Shown here: positions 47,957 through 61,483 of the stretch, one piece after another
Layout: every line of letters begins with the position of its first letter
Position numbering within the stretch: the stretch's first letter is position 1
DNA from: Pleomorphomonas sp. T1.2MG-36
GTDB lineage: Bacteria > Pseudomonadota > Alphaproteobacteria > Rhizobiales > Pleomorphomonadaceae
Assembly: GCF_950100655.1 (NCBI RefSeq)
Contig: NZ_CATNLY010000012.1
Coordinates: forward strand, 310,001-374,000
DNA: 64,000 nucleotides
Direction of reading: 5' to 3'
Notes under the pieces: generated by a model
The model's database searches: none
Seen by the model: only the letters and a program-made list of their open reading frames with translations
What the model was told of the DNA's origin: nothing
Program-made: the position numbers and the translations under genes

Positions 47957-48535
47957 TCAGCCTTCGGCCGACGCCGCAGCTTCCGGGTCGATGTCGCGAC
48001 GGCGCGACTGCAAGGCCGAGACCTTGAGACCACGACGGGCGGCAACCGACCGCGGGCTATCTTCGTTCGCGAGAGCGGAGAAGGTAGCGCGGATCATGTT
48101 GTAGGGGTTGGACGAGCCGAGCGACTTCGCCACCACGTCCTGGACGCCAAGCGTCTCGAACACGGCGCGCATCGGGCCACCGGCGATGATGCCGGTACCG
48201 GCCGGCGCGGTGCGCACGTAGACGCGACCGGCGCCCCAGCGACCGGCGACGTCGTGATGCAGCGTCCGGCCTTCCTTGAGCGGCACGCGCACGAGGGCAC
48301 GCTTGGCGGCTTCCGTCGCCTTGCGGATGGCCTCGGGCACTTCACGCGCCTTGCCGTGGCCGTAGCCGACACGGCCCTTCTGGTCGCCAACGACGACGAG
48401 CGCGGCGAAGCCGAAGCGACGACCACCCTTCACCACCTTGGCGACGCGGTTGATATGGACCAGGCGATCGACGAACTCGCTGTCGCGCTCTTCGTTGCGA
48501 TCCCGATCCCTGTTATTGCGTTCACGTTCAGCCAT
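47957..48535 (-). CDS. rpsE: 30S ribosomal protein S5
   Basis: 192 residues. A charged N-terminal extension ([20 protein letters not shown]) precedes [20 protein letters not shown], the dsRBD-like [20 protein letters not shown] and the second domain [21 protein letters not shown]5 shapes the decoding centre and the mRNA entry. The region where spectinomycin resistance mutations arise (VKGGRRF) is unaltered. Confidence 0.98.
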   Translation of the reverse strand: MAERERNNRDRDRNEERDSEFVDRLVHINRVAKVVKGGRRFGFAALVVVGDQKGRVGYGHGKAREVPEAIRKATEAAKRALVRVPLKEGRTLHHDVAGRWGAGRVYVRTAPAGTGIIAGGPMRAVFETLGVQDVVAKSLGSSNPYNMIRATFSALANEDSPRSVAARRGLKVSALQSRRRDIDPEAAASAEG

Positions 48536-48565
48536 TGTCTTTATCTCTCTCGATCGGGACCGGCC

Positions 48566-48925
48566 TTAGAAGTCGAGTCCGCCCTCGCGGGCGGCATCCG
48601 CGAGCGCCTTGATGCGGCCGTGGTACAGGAACTGTCCACGATCGAAGATGACCGAAGTCACCCCCGCCGCCTTGGCGCGTTCTGCGATGAGCTTGCCGAC
48701 CACGGCGGCCGCGGCCACGTTGGCCCCGGTCTTCAGAGTGTCGCGGACGTCCTTGTCGAGGGTCGACGCGGACGCCAGGGTACGACCCTGAACGTCATCG
48801 ATAACCTGAGCATAGATGTGCAGCGACGAGCGATGCACGGAAAGCCGGAGGCGACCGTTGGCCGCCGCCTTGATCGCGCGGCGCACGCGGGCGCGGCGGC
48901 GATCGTTGCCGGTGAGGTGAGCCAT
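48566..48925 (-). CDS. rplR: 50S ribosomal protein L18
   Basis: 119 residues with [51 protein letters not shown] and the end [20 protein letters not shown]. It binds 5S rRNA together with L5 and L25. It lies between rplF and rpsE in the normal spc order. Confidence 0.98.
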   Translation of the reverse strand: MAHLTGNDRRRARVRRAIKAAANGRLRLSVHRSSLHIYAQVIDDVQGRTLASASTLDKDVRDTLKTGANVAAAAVVGKLIAERAKAAGVTSVIFDRGQFLYHGRIKALADAAREGGLDF

Positions 48926-48935
48926 GATCGTCCCC

Positions 48936-49472
48936 TTACTTCTTCTTGCCTTCCTTACGGACGATGAACTCGCCCGCGTACTTCACGCCCTTGCCCTTGT
49001 AGGGCTCCGGCGGACGGTACTTGCGGATTTCGGCGGCGACCTGCCCGACACGCTGGGCGTCGATGCCGGAGACGACGATTTCCGTCGGCTTCGGAACGAC
49101 GATCGCGATGCCTTCCGGCACCGGATAGGCGATGTCATGGCTATAGCCGAGCGAAAGCTGCAAGGTCTTGCCCTGAAGCGCCGCCTTGTAGCCAACGCCG
49201 GAGATCTCGAGCTTCTTCTCGAAGCCGACCGTCACACCCTTGATCAGGTTGGCGATCTGCGTCCGGGACATGCCCCAGCTGGCGCGGGCCAGCTTGGTCT
49301 CGTCCTTGGGCTCAATCTTGATCGAACCGTCTTCCGCCTTGGTGACGTTGACGTGCTCGTTCAGATCGAATTTGAGCGTCCCCTTCGGTCCCTTGACCGA
49401 AACGGTCTGCCCAGCGATGTCGGCCGTGACCCCCGAAGGGACCGGTACAGCCTTCTTGCCAATGCGCGACAT
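48936..49472 (-). CDS. rplF: 50S ribosomal protein L6
   Basis: 178 residues. [20 protein letters not shown], the first repeat [40 protein letters not shown] and the C-terminal signature [20 protein letters not shown] identify L6, which sits near the factor-binding site and the sarcin-ricin loop. It is 26 bases downstream of rpsH. Confidence 0.98.
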   Translation of the reverse strand: MSRIGKKAVPVPSGVTADIAGQTVSVKGPKGTLKFDLNEHVNVTKAEDGSIKIEPKDETKLARASWGMSRTQIANLIKGVTVGFEKKLEISGVGYKAALQGKTLQLSLGYSHDIAYPVPEGIAIVVPKPTEIVVSGIDAQRVGQVAAEIRKYRPPEPYKGKGVKYAGEFIVRKEGKKK

Positions 49473-49498
49473 GGTATTAACCCGTTTCCAGTCGAAGG

Positions 49499-49894
49499 TT
49501 AGAAGACGCGGCAGAGAACTTCGCCGCCGACGTTCTGCTCGCGGGCGTCGTGGTCGGCCATAACACCGCGCGGGGTGCTGAGGATCGACACGCCGAGGCC
49601 GTTGGCAACTCGGGGCAGGTTCTTAACCGAAGCGTAAACGCGGCGGCCAGGCTTGGACACGCGCTCGATCGTACGGATGACGCCAAGGCCATCGTAGTAC
49701 TTGAGTTCGATCTCGAACTCGGAGCGACCGTCGGCAGCCACTTCGGCATAACCGCGCAGAAAGCCCTCAGCGACCAGGACGTCGAGAACGTTCTTGCGCA
49801 GCTTGGAAGCCGGCGTAGACACCTTCGACATCTTGCGCATCTGGGCATTACGAATGCGGGTGAGCATATCACCCAAAGGATCGGTCATCGGCAT
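49499..49894 (-). CDS. rpsH: 30S ribosomal protein S8
   Basis: 131 residues. [40 protein letters not shown], and [20 protein letters not shown] then [16 protein letters not shown] are the S8 core that binds helix 21 of 16S rRNA. In E. coli S8 represses the spc operon by binding the rplE region; whether this holds here is not visible. Confidence 0.98.
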   Translation of the reverse strand: MPMTDPLGDMLTRIRNAQMRKMSKVSTPASKLRKNVLDVLVAEGFLRGYAEVAADGRSEFEIELKYYDGLGVIRTIERVSKPGRRVYASVKNLPRVANGLGVSILSTPRGVMADHDAREQNVGGEVLCRVF

Positions 49895-49907
49895 GGGACC
49901 GCTCTCC

Positions 49908-50213
49908 TTACCAGCTCGACTTCACAAGGCCCGGGATGAGACCGAGCGACCCCAGCTCACGCAGGGCGATACGGCTCATCTTGAGCTTGCGATAATAAGA
50001 CCGCGGACGGCCAGTGACTTCGCAGCGGTTGCGGACACGCACCGCGGACGAGTTGCGAGGAAGCTCGGCAAGCTTCAGGCGTGCCGCGAACTGCTCCTCG
50101 ATCGTCAGCGACTTGTCGCTCGCGATCGCCTTGAGGGCCTCACGCTTGGCGGAGAACTGCTTCACCAGCTTCTGGCGACGCTTGTTCTTCTCGATGGCGC
50201 TCTTCTTAGCCAT
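49908..50213 (-). CDS. rpsN: 30S ribosomal protein S14
   Basis: 101 residues of the long zinc-free (C-minus) form. [40 protein letters not shown] and [20 protein letters not shown] are diagnostic. There is no CxxC pair. It lies between rplE and rpsH. Confidence 0.98.
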   Translation of the reverse strand: MAKKSAIEKNKRRQKLVKQFSAKREALKAIASDKSLTIEEQFAARLKLAELPRNSSAVRVRNRCEVTGRPRSYYRKLKMSRIALRELGSLGLIPGLVKSSW

Positions 50214-50233
50214 TTAAATCCGAACCCTTCTCG

Positions 50234-50791
50234 TCACTGCCGGAACGGGAAATTGAAGGCCTTGAGAAGCGCACGCGCCTCGTCGTCGGTCTTCGCCGTG
50301 GTGCAGACGATGATGTCCATGCCCCAGACCTGGTCGACCTTGTCGTACTCGATCTCGGGAAAAACGATGTGTTCCTTGATGCCCATGGCGAAGTTGCCAC
50401 GTCCATCGAAGGACTTCGGGTTCAGACCACGGAAGTCACGAACGCGCGGCAGCGCGATGGTGATGAGGCGATCGAGGAACTCGTACATGCGCTGACGGCG
50501 GAGAGTCACCTTGGCGCCGATGTTCATGCCTTCGCGCAACTTGAACGTGGCGATGGAATTACGGGCCTTGGTGATCACCGGCTTCTGGCCGGCGATGAGG
50601 GTCAGGTCGCCGACGGCAGAATTGATCTTCTTGCCGTCCGCAACGGTCTCGCCGACGCCCATATTCAGGACGATCTTGTCGAGGGTCGGGACTTCCAACG
50701 CGTTCTTGTAGCCGAACTGCTCGATGAGAGCCTTGCGGATAGTCTCGTCGTAGGTGCGCTTGAGGCGCGGAATGTAGACCGCATCAGCCAT
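50234..50791 (-). CDS. rplE: 50S ribosomal protein L5
   Basis: 185 residues. [60 protein letters not shown] and [20 protein letters not shown] are L5 signatures. It binds 5S rRNA and touches P-site tRNA. Its start overlaps the end of rplX by eight bases (50784-50791), so translation is probably coupled. Confidence 0.98.
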   Translation of the reverse strand: MADAVYIPRLKRTYDETIRKALIEQFGYKNALEVPTLDKIVLNMGVGETVADGKKINSAVGDLTLIAGQKPVITKARNSIATFKLREGMNIGAKVTLRRQRMYEFLDRLITIALPRVRDFRGLNPKSFDGRGNFAMGIKEHIVFPEIEYDKVDQVWGMDIIVCTTAKTDDEARALLKAFNFPFRQ

Positions 50792-51101
50792 CGATCACAT
50801 CTCCGGAACGCTTGGCGAAGCGGACCTTGCGGCCGTCGTCGAGCAACTTGAAACCAACGCGAGTCGGCTTGCCGTCCTTGGGGTCGGCAACGGCGAGGTT
50901 CGAAAGGTCGAGCGCCGCTTCCTTGGCGACGATACCACCCTCGGACTTGGCCGACTGCTTCTGGTGATGGCGAACGATGTTGACGCCGCGGACAACAGCG
51001 CGGTTCTCGGACGGACGGACCTCGATGACCTCACCGGTCTTGCCCTTGTCCTTGCCAGCGAGAACCACGACCTTGTCGCCCTTCTTGATCTTGGCGGCCA
51101 T
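50784..51101 (-). CDS. rplX: 50S ribosomal protein L24
   Basis: 105 residues with a KOW motif: [40 protein letters not shown] and [20 protein letters not shown]. It is an early assembly protein. The start at 51101 is two bases after the rplN stop; the longer open frame upstream is antisense shadow. It overlaps rplE at its 3' end. Confidence 0.97.
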   Translation of the reverse strand: MAAKIKKGDKVVVLAGKDKGKTGEVIEVRPSENRAVVRGVNIVRHHQKQSAKSEGGIVAKEAALDLSNLAVADPKDGKPTRVGFKLLDDGRKVRFAKRSGDVIDG

Positions 51102-51103
51102 GG

Positions 51104-51472
51104 TTACAGAACCTCCGGGGCGAGCGAGATGATCTTCATGTGGTTCTTGGCGCGGAGTTCGCGCGGAACCGGCCCGAAGATACGGGTCCCGATCGGCTCT
51201 TTCTGGTTGTTGATGAGAACGGCGGCATTCTTGTCGAAACGAATGACCGAACCGTCCGTACGCCGGATGTCCTTGGCCGTGCGGACCACGACCGCCTTCA
51301 TCACGTCGCCCTTCTTCACGCGACCACGAGGGATGGCTTCCTTGATGGAGACGACAATGATGTCGCCCACCGAGGCATACCGCCGCTTCGCGCCGCCGAG
51401 CACTTTGATGCACATAACACGACGTGCGCCGGAATTATCCGCCACGTCGAGGTTGGTTTGCATCTGAATCAT
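51104..51472 (-). CDS. rplN: 50S ribosomal protein L14
   Basis: 122 residues. [60 protein letters not shown] and [20 protein letters not shown] are L14 signatures. It bridges to the small subunit. It is the first gene of the spc unit and follows a 446-base gap after rpsQ. Confidence 0.98.
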   Translation of the reverse strand: MIQMQTNLDVADNSGARRVMCIKVLGGAKRRYASVGDIIVVSIKEAIPRGRVKKGDVMKAVVVRTAKDIRRTDGSVIRFDKNAAVLINNQKEPIGTRIFGPVPRELRAKNHMKIISLAPEVL

Positions 51473-51918
51473 GACTTGGCCGCCTTATCTTTGATGCATG
51501 CACCCACCGGCGCCGGATGGCGCAGGCGGGCAGCGACTTTGTTTTGGAACTCGGAAAATGGGGGTACGGCGTGCCGGACCCTTCGTTTCGAGTTCATCCC
51601 AGTCCCTGGCCGTATCCGCAGCCCGGGAGGCCCGCCCCCTACCCTGCCGCCTCGTGAGGCGGCCGGAAACAAGGCCGGATGTCTCGCTTTCGCCGTCTTG
51701 TCGCGGCGCCCTCGGGCAGCCTCGACGAAACAATCCGAAACGGAACGGCATCACATGCCATCCCGTTCTGAAATCAGCGTCTGCCGCATAAGCCTCTCCG
51801 GGTCGGAAGTCAATGACCCGGGGACGCTATTTCGGGGCAAACGGCCAATGACGGCGTCCCCCGAAACGACTTTCTGCTTTGCCGGCCCCAGATGGGGCCG
51901 GAAGCAAGCCTCTCCCGC
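51473..51918. promoter_or_regulatory. Long S10/spc operon boundary region
   Basis: A 446-base gap between rpsQ and rplN holds no convincing gene. On the minus strand, just after rpsQ, an 8-bp GC hairpin forms (CCGGCCCC 51881-51888 with GGGGCCGG 51893-51900), then a second stem TTTCGGGG 51830-51837 with CCCCGAAA 51857-51864. Other short dyads occur near 51650 and 51740. It probably ends the S10 transcript in part and carries the spc promoter, as the much shorter E. coli spacer does. Confidence 0.5.
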
Positions 51919-52161
51919 TCAGCTCTCGCTTGCGGTGGAGAGCACAACCCAGCGCTTGGTCTTCGAAATGGGCTTGCTTTCCTCGATGGAAACCAGGTCC
52001 CCGACCTTGTACTGGTTCGTCTCGTCATGCGCCTGGTAGTTCTTCGTCCGGCGCACGGTCTTCTTGAGCACCGGATGGGTGAAGCGACGCTCCACCTTAA
52101 CTACGACCGTCTTGTCGGTCTTGTCGCTGACGACGACGCCTTGCAGGATGCGCTTCGGCAA
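51919..52161 (-). CDS. rpsQ: 30S ribosomal protein S17
   Basis: 80 residues: [40 protein letters not shown] and [20 protein letters not shown]. The start is TTG at 52161: relatives begin MPKRILQG, no ATG or GTG fits, and GGAGA lies six bases upstream. S17 is an OB-fold primary 16S rRNA binder. Last gene of the S10 unit. Confidence 0.96.
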   Translation of the reverse strand: MPKRILQGVVVSDKTDKTVVVKVERRFTHPVLKKTVRRTKNYQAHDETNQYKVGDLVSIEESKPISKTKRWVVLSTASES

Positions 52162-52172
52162 CTCGTCTCTCC

Positions 52173-52373
52173 TTAAGCGTTCGCAGTCGCGCGCTTGTCG
52201 CGCAGAACCGTCTGGATGCGGGCGATGTCGCGACGCACGACCCGCACGCGGGACGTATTGTCGAGCTGGCCCGTCGCCTTCTGGAAGCGCAGGTTGAACT
52301 GCTCTTTCTTCAGCTTGGCCATCTCGTCCTCGAGCTGGTCGGGCGTCATGGCCCGAACGTCGTTCGCCTTCAT
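52173..52373 (-). CDS. rpmC: 50S ribosomal protein L29
   Basis: 66 residues forming two helices: [20 protein letters not shown] and [20 protein letters not shown], then [15 protein letters not shown]. It sits at the tunnel exit beside L23. It is 11 bases upstream of the TTG start of rpsQ. Confidence 0.98.
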   Translation of the reverse strand: MKANDVRAMTPDQLEDEMAKLKKEQFNLRFQKATGQLDNTSRVRVVRRDIARIQTVLRDKRATANA

Positions 52374-52461
52374 CGTTTTCTCGTCCTAACAGTAAGGCCG
52401 GTCTTCCGATCGGCACCCGCTGGCGGAGGTCAGGAACCTGCCGGGCGGGTGCCCTTGCGGA

Positions 52462-52875
52462 TCACTCGGCGATGCGCTGAATGAAGCGCGTCTTGATCGG
52501 AAGTTTGGCCGCGCCGAGACGGAGCGCCTCGCGGGCGACCTCCTCGGGCACGCCGTCGAGCTCGAACATGATCCGGCCGGGCTTGATGCGGACGCACCAG
52601 AACTCCGGCGAACCCTTGCCCTTACCCATACGGACTTCGGTCGGCTTGGCGGTGACCGGAACGTCCGGGAACACGCGGATCCAGACGCGGCCGATACGCT
52701 TCATCTGGCGGGTGATCGCGCGGCGGGCCGCCTCGATCTGCCGCGCGGTGACGCGCTCGGGCTCCATGGCCTTGAGGCCATAGGCGCCGAAGTTCAGGTC
52801 GGTGCCGCCCTTGGACACGCCATGGATGCGGCCCTTGAACTGCTTACGGAACTTGGTGCGCTTCGGTTGAAGCAT
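52462..52875 (-). CDS. rplP: 50S ribosomal protein L16
   Basis: 137 residues. [60 protein letters not shown] and [20 protein letters not shown] identify L16, located at the A-site tRNA elbow. The Arg in [16 protein letters not shown] loops that is hydroxylated in E. coli is conserved in context. It lies 22 bases after rpsC. Confidence 0.98.
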   Translation of the reverse strand: MLQPKRTKFRKQFKGRIHGVSKGGTDLNFGAYGLKAMEPERVTARQIEAARRAITRQMKRIGRVWIRVFPDVPVTAKPTEVRMGKGKGSPEFWCVRIKPGRIMFELDGVPEEVAREALRLGAAKLPIKTRFIQRIAE

Positions 52876-52897
52876 CTTCCTTCTCCCAAAACTCTAG

Positions 52898-53677
52898 TTA
52901 GCGCGCACCATCGGCGTCGCGGTCGCGACGGCCGCGGCCACGACCTTCACGGTCGCCACGAGGATCGCGCTCACGACGGCGGTCGCCGCCCGAACGCTCG
53001 CCGTCATTGCCACCCTCAAGCGCGCGACGCTCGGAAGCGAGCGGGTCGTGCTCCAGGATCTCGCCCTTGAACACCCAGACCTTGAGGCCGTTGGTGCCGT
53101 AGGCGGTGTGGGCGGTGGCAATGCCGTAATCGATGTCCGCGCGGAGCGTATGCAGGGGCACGCGGCCCTCGCGGTACCACTCCAGGCGGGCGATTTCGGC
53201 GCCGCCGAGACGGCCGCCGGCGTTGATGCGGATGCCCTCGGCACCGAGACGCATCGCCGACTGCACCGAACGCTTCATTGCACGGCGGAAGGCCACGCGG
53301 CGCTCGAGCTGCTGGGCGATCGACGAGGCGATGAGCGTCGCGTCGGTCTCCGGCTTGCGCACTTCAACGATATTGAGGTGCACTTCCGAGGTGGTGAACT
53401 TGGCGATCTGCTTGCGCAGCTTCTCGATGTCGGCACCCTTCTTGCCGATCACCACGCCCGGACGAGCCGAGTGGATGGTGACGCGGCACTTCTTGTGCGG
53501 ACGCTCGATCACGACCTTGGACACCGCCGCCGCCTTCAGTTCCTCGAAGAGGAAGTTGCGGATGGCGAGGTCCTCATGCAGCAGGGCACCGTATTCGGAC
53601 TTGCCGGCGAACCAGCGCGAGTCCCAGGTCCGGTTGATGCCGAGACGAAGACCGATCGGATTGACTTTGTGACCCAT
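52898..53677 (-). CDS. rpsC: 30S ribosomal protein S3
   Basis: 259 residues. [20 protein letters not shown], the KH domain [20 protein letters not shown], and the helicase-related [24 protein letters not shown] region are intact. The last 45 residues are a low-complexity Arg/Asp/Gly tail ([20 protein letters not shown]) beyond the enteric C-terminus. S3 lines the mRNA entry. Its start overlaps the rplV stop by one base. Confidence 0.98.
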   Translation of the reverse strand: MGHKVNPIGLRLGINRTWDSRWFAGKSEYGALLHEDLAIRNFLFEELKAAAVSKVVIERPHKKCRVTIHSARPGVVIGKKGADIEKLRKQIAKFTTSEVHLNIVEVRKPETDATLIASSIAQQLERRVAFRRAMKRSVQSAMRLGAEGIRINAGGRLGGAEIARLEWYREGRVPLHTLRADIDYGIATAHTAYGTNGLKVWVFKGEILEHDPLASERRALEGGNDGERSGGDRRRERDPRGDREGRGRGRRDRDADGAR

Positions 53678-54057
53678 CAGGCGGTCTCCTCGACTTCGCG
53701 AACCACGATGGTGAGGTTCGCAAACGGCTTCTGGATTTGACCGACGCGACCACGAGCCCGCGGCGAGAAGCGCTTCATGACGAGGCCCTTGCTCACGAAA
53801 GCTTCCTTGACGACGAGAGCGTCGACGTCGAGGTCGTGGTTGTTCTCGGCATTGGCAATCGCCGACTCCAGCGTCTTCTTCACGTCGCCGGCGATACGCT
53901 TGCGCGAGAAGGTGAGATCGGCCAGGGCCGTGTTGACCTTCTTGCCGCGGATAAGAGCCGCGACAAGGTTGAGCTTCTGCGGCGAGACGCGAAGGTTGCG
54001 GGTCACCGCCTGCGCCTCGTTGTCGGCGAGCGTGCGTTCACGCTTCGGCTTGCCCAT
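53677..54057 (-). CDS. rplV: 50S ribosomal protein L22
   Basis: 126 residues: [60 protein letters not shown] and [20 protein letters not shown]. The last is the hairpin region lining the exit tunnel, where macrolide resistance changes occur; no deletion is visible. It directly follows rpsS. Confidence 0.98.
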   Translation of the reverse strand: MGKPKRERTLADNEAQAVTRNLRVSPQKLNLVAALIRGKKVNTALADLTFSRKRIAGDVKKTLESAIANAENNHDLDVDALVVKEAFVSKGLVMKRFSPRARGRVGQIQKPFANLTIVVREVEETA

Positions 54058-54060
54058 GGG

Positions 54061-54339
54061 TTACTTCCTCTTCGCCTTCTTGTCGGCGCCATGGCCATAG
54101 TAGGTACGCGTCGGCGCGAACTCGCCGAACTTGTGGCCCACCATGTCCTCATTCACGGACACCGGAATGTGCTTCTGGCCGTTGTAGACGCCGAACGTGA
54201 GTCCGACGAAATTCGGCAGGATCGTGGAGCGACGGCTCCAGATCTTGATGACTTCATTGCGTCCGCTGGCGCGACTGACTTCCGCCTTCTTGAGGAGGTA
54301 GCCGTCGACGAACGGGCCTTTCCAAACCGAACGAGTCAC
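54061..54339 (-). CDS. rpsS: 30S ribosomal protein S19
   Basis: 92 residues: [40 protein letters not shown] and [20 protein letters not shown] then TRTYYGHG. It is a small-subunit head protein that contacts S13. Fifteen bases separate it from rplB. Confidence 0.98.
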   Translation of the reverse strand: MTRSVWKGPFVDGYLLKKAEVSRASGRNEVIKIWSRRSTILPNFVGLTFGVYNGQKHIPVSVNEDMVGHKFGEFAPTRTYYGHGADKKAKRK

Positions 54340-54354
54340 GGTCGTTCCTCTCTC

Positions 54355-55194
54355 TTACTGCGACTTCTTGCGCGCGTGGCGGCTACGGACGATGAACTTG
54401 TCCGTGGACTTGTTCGACCTCGTCTTCTTGCCCTTGGTCGGCTTGCCCCACGGGGTAACCGGATGACGGCCACCGGACGTGCGGCCTTCACCACCGCCGT
54501 GCGGATGGTCGATCGGGTTCATGGCGACGCCGCGGTTGACCGGGCGCTTGCCCAGCCAGCGATTGCGGCCGGCCTTGCCGATCGACACGTTGGCGTGGTC
54601 CGGGTTCGACACGGCGCCGATGGTGGCAAAGCAGGTGCCGAGCACCTTGCGCTGTTCACCGGAGTTGAGGCGAACCACGGTGTAACCCTGGTCGCGACCA
54701 ACGATCTGCGCGTAAGAACCAGCCGAACGAGCGATCTGGCCACCCTTGCCGGGCTTCAGCTCGACATTGTGAACCAGCGTGCCGACCGGGATAGCCGACA
54801 GCTGCATCGCATTGCCGGGCTTCACGTCGGCGGCGACGGCGGCGACGACGGTGTCGCCGACGGCCAGGCGCTGCGGGGCCAGGATGTAGCTCAGCTCGCC
54901 GTCCTGATACTTGATCAGGGCGATGAAGCCAGTGCGGTTGGGATCGTACTCCAGACGCTCGACCACGGCGGTGACGCCGAGCTTGCGACGCTTGAAGTCG
55001 ATGAGACGGTACGAGCGCTTGTGACCACCACCACGATGGTAGGCGGTGATACGGCCGAGGTTGTTGCGACCGCCGGTCTTGTTAAGACCCTCGGTCAGCG
55101 CCTTCACCGGCGCGCCCTTGTGAAGCTCGGAGCGATCGACGAGGACCAGCTGACGCTGGCCCGGGGTCGTCGGCTTGTAATATTTGAGTGCCAT
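54355..55194 (-). CDS. rplB: 50S ribosomal protein L2
   Basis: 279 residues: [50 protein letters not shown] loop [20 protein letters not shown] and the peptidyl-transferase-proximal [20 protein letters not shown] with its conserved His. It is needed for subunit joining and peptidyl transfer. Nineteen bases after rplW. Confidence 0.98.
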   Translation of the reverse strand: MALKYYKPTTPGQRQLVLVDRSELHKGAPVKALTEGLNKTGGRNNLGRITAYHRGGGHKRSYRLIDFKRRKLGVTAVVERLEYDPNRTGFIALIKYQDGELSYILAPQRLAVGDTVVAAVAADVKPGNAMQLSAIPVGTLVHNVELKPGKGGQIARSAGSYAQIVGRDQGYTVVRLNSGEQRKVLGTCFATIGAVSNPDHANVSIGKAGRNRWLGKRPVNRGVAMNPIDHPHGGGEGRTSGGRHPVTPWGKPTKGKKTRSNKSTDKFIVRSRHARKKSQ

Positions 55195-55213
55195 AATCGT
55201 CCTGCCGCTCGGA

Positions 55214-55507
55214 TCAGAGGCCCGTCGTGATGTCGATCGAATGGCCCTCTTCGAGGGTCACGACCGCTTTCTTCACGTCGGACTGGGTGCCAATGATGCC
55301 CCGGAAGCGCTTCGTCTTGCCCTTCCGCACGAGCGTGTTGACGCTCTTGACCTTGACCGAGAAGAGCTGCTCGACGGCAGCCTTGATCTCGGGCTTGGTC
55401 GCGGTCTTGGCAACGTTGAAGACCACCTTGTTGTTCTCAGCCTGGATGGTCGCCTTCTCGGTGATCACCGGCGTGCGGATGATGTCGTAGTGCTTGAGAC
55501 TGGTCAT
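55214..55507 (-). CDS. rplW: 50S ribosomal protein L23
   Basis: 97 residues: [40 protein letters not shown] and [20 protein letters not shown]. This is the tunnel-exit docking site for trigger factor and SRP. The start overlaps the rplD stop by four bases. Confidence 0.98.
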   Translation of the reverse strand: MTSLKHYDIIRTPVITEKATIQAENNKVVFNVAKTATKPEIKAAVEQLFSVKVKSVNTLVRKGKTKRFRGIIGTQSDVKKAVVTLEEGHSIDITTGL

Positions 55508-56127
55508 TTGAACCGCTCCTCGAGCGCCGACACGGCCGCCTTGGTCAAAACCAGCGTGTCACGACGCAGAATGTCGTAGACGTTGATGCCCTGCACGGGC
55601 AGCACGTCGATCTGCGGGATGGCACGGGCCGCCAGGCGGAACTGATCCTGCGGATTGGCTCCGTCGATGATCAGCGCGTTGGTGAGGCCGAGCGCGGCGA
55701 GCTTCGTCTTCAGGGCCTTCGTCTTGGCCTCGGCGGCGACCGCCTCGTCCAGGACGACGATATTGGCACCCTTGGCCTTGGCCGACAGGGCGAGCTTCAG
55801 GCCGAGGGCCCGAACCTTTTTGGGCAGGTCGTGCTCATGGCTGCGCACCACCGGACCGAAGGCCTTGCCACCACCACGGAACTGCGGGGCCGCCTTGTTG
55901 CCGTGACGGGCGCCGCCGGTGCCCTTCTGCCGATACATCTTCTTGCCGGTCTTGGTGATCTCTGTACGAGTCAGAGTCTTGTGGGTACCGGCCTGGCGCT
56001 TGGCGAGCTGCCAGCGCACGACGCGCTGCAGGATATCGGCGCGCGGATCGAGACCGAAGATCTCGTCCGAAAGCGCGACCGTCCCAGCAACAGCGCCATC
56101 GAGGGTCTTGACTTCGAGTTCCATCAC
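55504..56127 (-). CDS. rplD: 50S ribosomal protein L4
   Basis: 207 residues: [60 protein letters not shown] and the C-terminal [20 protein letters not shown]. The central loop reaches the exit tunnel. In E. coli L4 represses the S10 operon; an equivalent leader is not evident upstream of rpsJ here. The start overlaps the rplC stop by four bases. Confidence 0.98.
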   Translation of the reverse strand: MMELEVKTLDGAVAGTVALSDEIFGLDPRADILQRVVRWQLAKRQAGTHKTLTRTEITKTGKKMYRQKGTGGARHGNKAAPQFRGGGKAFGPVVRSHEHDLPKKVRALGLKLALSAKAKGANIVVLDEAVAAEAKTKALKTKLAALGLTNALIIDGANPQDQFRLAARAIPQIDVLPVQGINVYDILRRDTLVLTKAAVSALEERFK

Positions 56128-56831
56128 TCACCTGCCTCCGCGGTCGCAGCGGGCGCCGCCTTGCGGAACTTGCCCGGGGTGGGAACACCTTCCGGAAGCT
56201 TCTTCTTGACCGCGTCGCGGACGAGAATCCAGCCGCCCTTGGCGCCGGGAACCGCGCCCTCGACCAGGATCAGACCACGATCGGCGTCGGTGCGCACGAT
56301 CTTGAGGTTCTGCGTGGTCACGCGCTCGTCACCCATATGGCCGGGCATCTTCTTGTTCTTGAAGACCTTGCCGGGATCCTGACGCTGACCGGTCGAGCCC
56401 AGAACGCGGTGAGACACCGAGTTACCGTGCGTGGCGCGGCCGCCATGGAAGTTCCAGCGCTTCATCGCGCCAGCGAAGCCCTTACCGATCGAAGTGCCGG
56501 TAACGTCGACGAACTGGCCGGCAACGAAATGGTCGGCCGTCAGTTCGGCGCCCACCTCGATGAGGTTCTCGGGAGACACCCGGAACTCGGCAACCTCGCG
56601 CTTGGGCTCGACCTGCGCCACGGCAAAGTGGCCGCGCATCGCCTTCGAGACATTCTTAACCTTGACCGTACCGGCACCCAACTGGAGCGCGGTATAGCCG
56701 TTCTTTTCTTCGGTACGGTGAGCAACCACCTGGCAGTTCTCAAGCTTGAGAACCGTCACGGGAACATGCTCGCCTGCGTCGTTGTAGACGCGGGTCATGC
56801 CGACCTTCTGTGCAATGACACCTGAGCGCAT
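56124..56831 (-). CDS. rplC: 50S ribosomal protein L3
   Basis: 235 residues: [60 protein letters not shown] and [23 protein letters not shown] 56831 is preferred to the in-frame TTG at 56846 because GAGAGAA lies upstream and relatives begin MRSGVIAQK. The C-terminal Ala-rich tail is alphaproteobacterial. Early assembly protein. Confidence 0.98.
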   Translation of the reverse strand: MRSGVIAQKVGMTRVYNDAGEHVPVTVLKLENCQVVAHRTEEKNGYTALQLGAGTVKVKNVSKAMRGHFAVAQVEPKREVAEFRVSPENLIEVGAELTADHFVAGQFVDVTGTSIGKGFAGAMKRWNFHGGRATHGNSVSHRVLGSTGQRQDPGKVFKNKKMPGHMGDERVTTQNLKIVRTDADRGLILVEGAVPGAKGGWILVRDAVKKKLPEGVPTPGKFRKAAPAATAEAGE

Positions 56832-56860
56832 AGCGTTCTCTCTCAACCCGGCTCTTGTTC

Positions 56861-57169
56861 TCAGAGCTTGATCTCGACGTCCACGCCGGCCGCGAGGTCG
56901 AGCTTCATCAGCGCGTCCACGGTCTGCGGGGTCGGATCGATGATGTCCAGGAGGCGCTTGTGAGTGCGCATCTCGAACTGTTCGCGGCTCTTCTTGTCGA
57001 TATGGGGCGACCGGTTGACCGTGAACTTCTCGATTCGCGTCGGAAGCGGAACCGGGCCCCGGACCTGCGCGCCCGTGCGCTTGGCCGTGTTGACAATCTC
57101 GCGCGTCGAAGCATCGAGGATACGATGATCGAACGCTTTGAGACGGATACGGATATTCTGACCGTTCAT
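56861..57169 (-). CDS. rpsJ: 30S ribosomal protein S10
   Basis: 102 residues: [40 protein letters not shown] and [20 protein letters not shown], then [20 protein letters not shown]. It doubles as NusE in transcription antitermination. The start at 57169 has GGAGG-type sequence upstream. Only 65 bases separate it from tuf, too short for an E. coli-like S10 leader. Confidence 0.98.
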   Translation of the reverse strand: MNGQNIRIRLKAFDHRILDASTREIVNTAKRTGAQVRGPVPLPTRIEKFTVNRSPHIDKKSREQFEMRTHKRLLDIIDPTPQTVDALMKLDLAAGVDVEIKL

Positions 57170-57234
57170 TTCTCTACCTCTGGAGGAGACGTGGGCGGAG
57201 CGAGCCCCGCCCCGTATCACCTCGAAACGATCAA

Positions 57235-58425
<1,191 letters not shown>

Positions 58426-58476
58426 CGGATATCTTCCTTTGTCTCGTGAAAGCGGGTGAGGTCAGCGGTCGGGAAA

Positions 58477-60552
58477 TCAGGCGTACTTCGCCTGAACTTC
58501 CTGGGCGACCGCAGCCGGGACCTGCTCGTAGTGGTCGAACTGCATGGTGTAGCTGGCGCGTCCCTGGCTCATCGAGCGGAGCTGGTTCACGTAGCCGAAC
58601 ATGTTGGCGAGCGGAACGAAGGCCGAGATGACATTGGCGTTGCCGCGCATGTCCTGGCCCTGGATCTGGCCGCGACGGGAGTTGACGTCGCCGATGACGG
58701 AACCGACGTATTCTTCCGGCGAAACGATCTCGACCTTCATGATCGGCTCAAGCAGAGCCGGCGAGGCCTTTTCCATCGCTTCACGCAGAGCGGCGCGGGA
58801 GGCGATTTCGAAGGCGATGGCCGAAGAGTCCACCTCGTGATAGGCGCCGTCGATCAGCGTGACCTTGACGTCGACCACCGGGAAGCCGGCGATCGGGCCA
58901 GACGTCATCACCGAGTTCAGGCCCTTCTCGACGCCGGGGATGTATTCCTTGGGAACCACACCACCGATGATCTTGTTCTCGAAGATGAAGCCCGAACCGA
59001 CTTCGCCCGGCTCGACGACAAACTTCACCTTGGCGAACTGGCCAGTACCGCCAGTCTGCTTCTTGTGGGTGTAGTCGATCTCGGTCGACTTGCGGATGGT
59101 CTCGCGATAGGCAACCTGCGGGGCGCCGACATTCACCTTGATGTTGTGCGGAGCACGACGGAGAATGTCGATCTTGATATCGAGGTGAAGCTCGCCCATG
59201 CCCTTGATGATCGTCTGCCCCGACTCCTGATCGGTGGAGACGCGGAAGGACGGATCCTCGGACGCCAGCTTCTGGAGAGCCATGGAAAGCTTCTCCTGCT
59301 CGGTCTTGGTGGCAGCCTCGACGGCCATCTCGATGACCGGCTCGGGGAATTCCATCTTCTCGAGGACGACGGGCTTCAGCGGATCGCAGAGCGTGTCGCC
59401 GGTGCGGGTGTCCTTGAGACCGACGAAGGCGACGATGTCGCCGGCGCGGGCTTCCTCGACGTCCTCACGGGTGTCGGCATGCATCTGGACCATGCGGCCG
59501 ATGCGCTCGCGCTTCTCGCGGGTCGAGTTCAGAACGGTCGAACCCTTCTGCAGCACGCCCGAGTAGACGCGGGCAAAGGTCAGCACGCCATACGGATCTT
59601 CGATGATCTTGAAGGCCAGCATGGCGAGCGGCTCGTCGTCGGACGACAGGCGAACGGTCTCTTCTTCCGTCTTCGGGTCGATACCCTTGGTCGGCGGCAC
59701 ATCGACCGGCGACGGCAGGAAGTCGACGACGGCGTCGAGCAGCGTCTGCACACCCTTGTTCTTGAAGGCCGAGCCAGCGAGAACCGGGAACCATGCCGAA
59801 ACCAGAACCGCCTTGCGGATCAGCCTCTTGAGGGTCGCCTCGTCGGGCTCGTTGCCCTCGAGGTAGGCCTCCATGGCATCGTCGTCCATTTCGACGGCGG
59901 CTTCGATCATCTCGGCACGCGCTTCCTTGGCGCGCTCAAGCATGTCGGCCGGAATGTCCGTGTCGTGGTACTTGGCGCCGAGCTGCTCGTCTTCCCACAC
60001 CACCGCTCTCATGCGGATGAGGTCGACGATGCCCTTGAAGTTCGCCTCGGAACCGATCGGCAGCTGCAGCGCGACAGGACGGGCGCCGAGGCGGGTCTTG
60101 ATGTCGCTCAGGCACTGGTCGAAGTTCGCGCCGGTCTTGTCCATCTTGTTGCAGAAGACGATCCGGGGAACGTGATACTTGTCGCCCTGGCGCCAAACGG
60201 TCTCGGTCTGAGGTTCGACACCCTGGTTGGAGTCGAGCACGCAGACGGCACCGTCGAGCACGCGCAGCGAACGCTCGACTTCAATGGTGAAGTCGACGTG
60301 GCCTGGGGTGTCGATGATGTTGAGGCGCTTGCCGTTCCAGAAGGTCGTGGTGGCAGCCGACGTGATGGTGATGCCACGCTCCTGCTCCTGCTCCATGTAG
60401 TCCATGGTGGCAGCGCCGTCGTGCACTTCGCCGAGCTTGTGGGACTTGCCCGAGTAATAGAGGACGCGTTCCGTCGTCGTCGTCTTGCCCGCATCGATGT
60501 GGGCCATGATGCCGAAGTTGCGGTAGTCCTCGAGCTTATGCGTACGAGCCAT
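58477..60552 (-). CDS. fusA: Elongation factor G
   Basis: A 691-residue translocation GTPase. G1 is [20 protein letters not shown], then [13 protein letters not shown] and CNKMDKTG. Domain II begins near 290, domain IV has [20 protein letters not shown], and domain V has [20 protein letters not shown]. The length is typical of EF-G1. It follows rpsG by 21 bases and precedes tuf by 51. No fusidic-acid resistance change was looked for residue by residue. Confidence 0.99.
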   Translation of the reverse strand: MARTHKLEDYRNFGIMAHIDAGKTTTTERVLYYSGKSHKLGEVHDGAATMDYMEQEQERGITITSAATTTFWNGKRLNIIDTPGHVDFTIEVERSLRVLDGAVCVLDSNQGVEPQTETVWRQGDKYHVPRIVFCNKMDKTGANFDQCLSDIKTRLGARPVALQLPIGSEANFKGIVDLIRMRAVVWEDEQLGAKYHDTDIPADMLERAKEARAEMIEAAVEMDDDAMEAYLEGNEPDEATLKRLIRKAVLVSAWFPVLAGSAFKNKGVQTLLDAVVDFLPSPVDVPPTKGIDPKTEEETVRLSSDDEPLAMLAFKIIEDPYGVLTFARVYSGVLQKGSTVLNSTREKRERIGRMVQMHADTREDVEEARAGDIVAFVGLKDTRTGDTLCDPLKPVVLEKMEFPEPVIEMAVEAATKTEQEKLSMALQKLASEDPSFRVSTDQESGQTIIKGMGELHLDIKIDILRRAPHNIKVNVGAPQVAYRETIRKSTEIDYTHKKQTGGTGQFAKVKFVVEPGEVGSGFIFENKIIGGVVPKEYIPGVEKGLNSVMTSGPIAGFPVVDVKVTLIDGAYHEVDSSAIAFEIASRAALREAMEKASPALLEPIMKVEIVSPEEYVGSVIGDVNSRRGQIQGQDMRGNANVISAFVPLANMFGYVNQLRSMSQGRASYTMQFDHYEQVPAAVAQEVQAKYA

Positions 60553-60573
60553 GTTCGTCTCCGCCTGTCCGGA

Positions 60574-61483
<910 letters not shown>

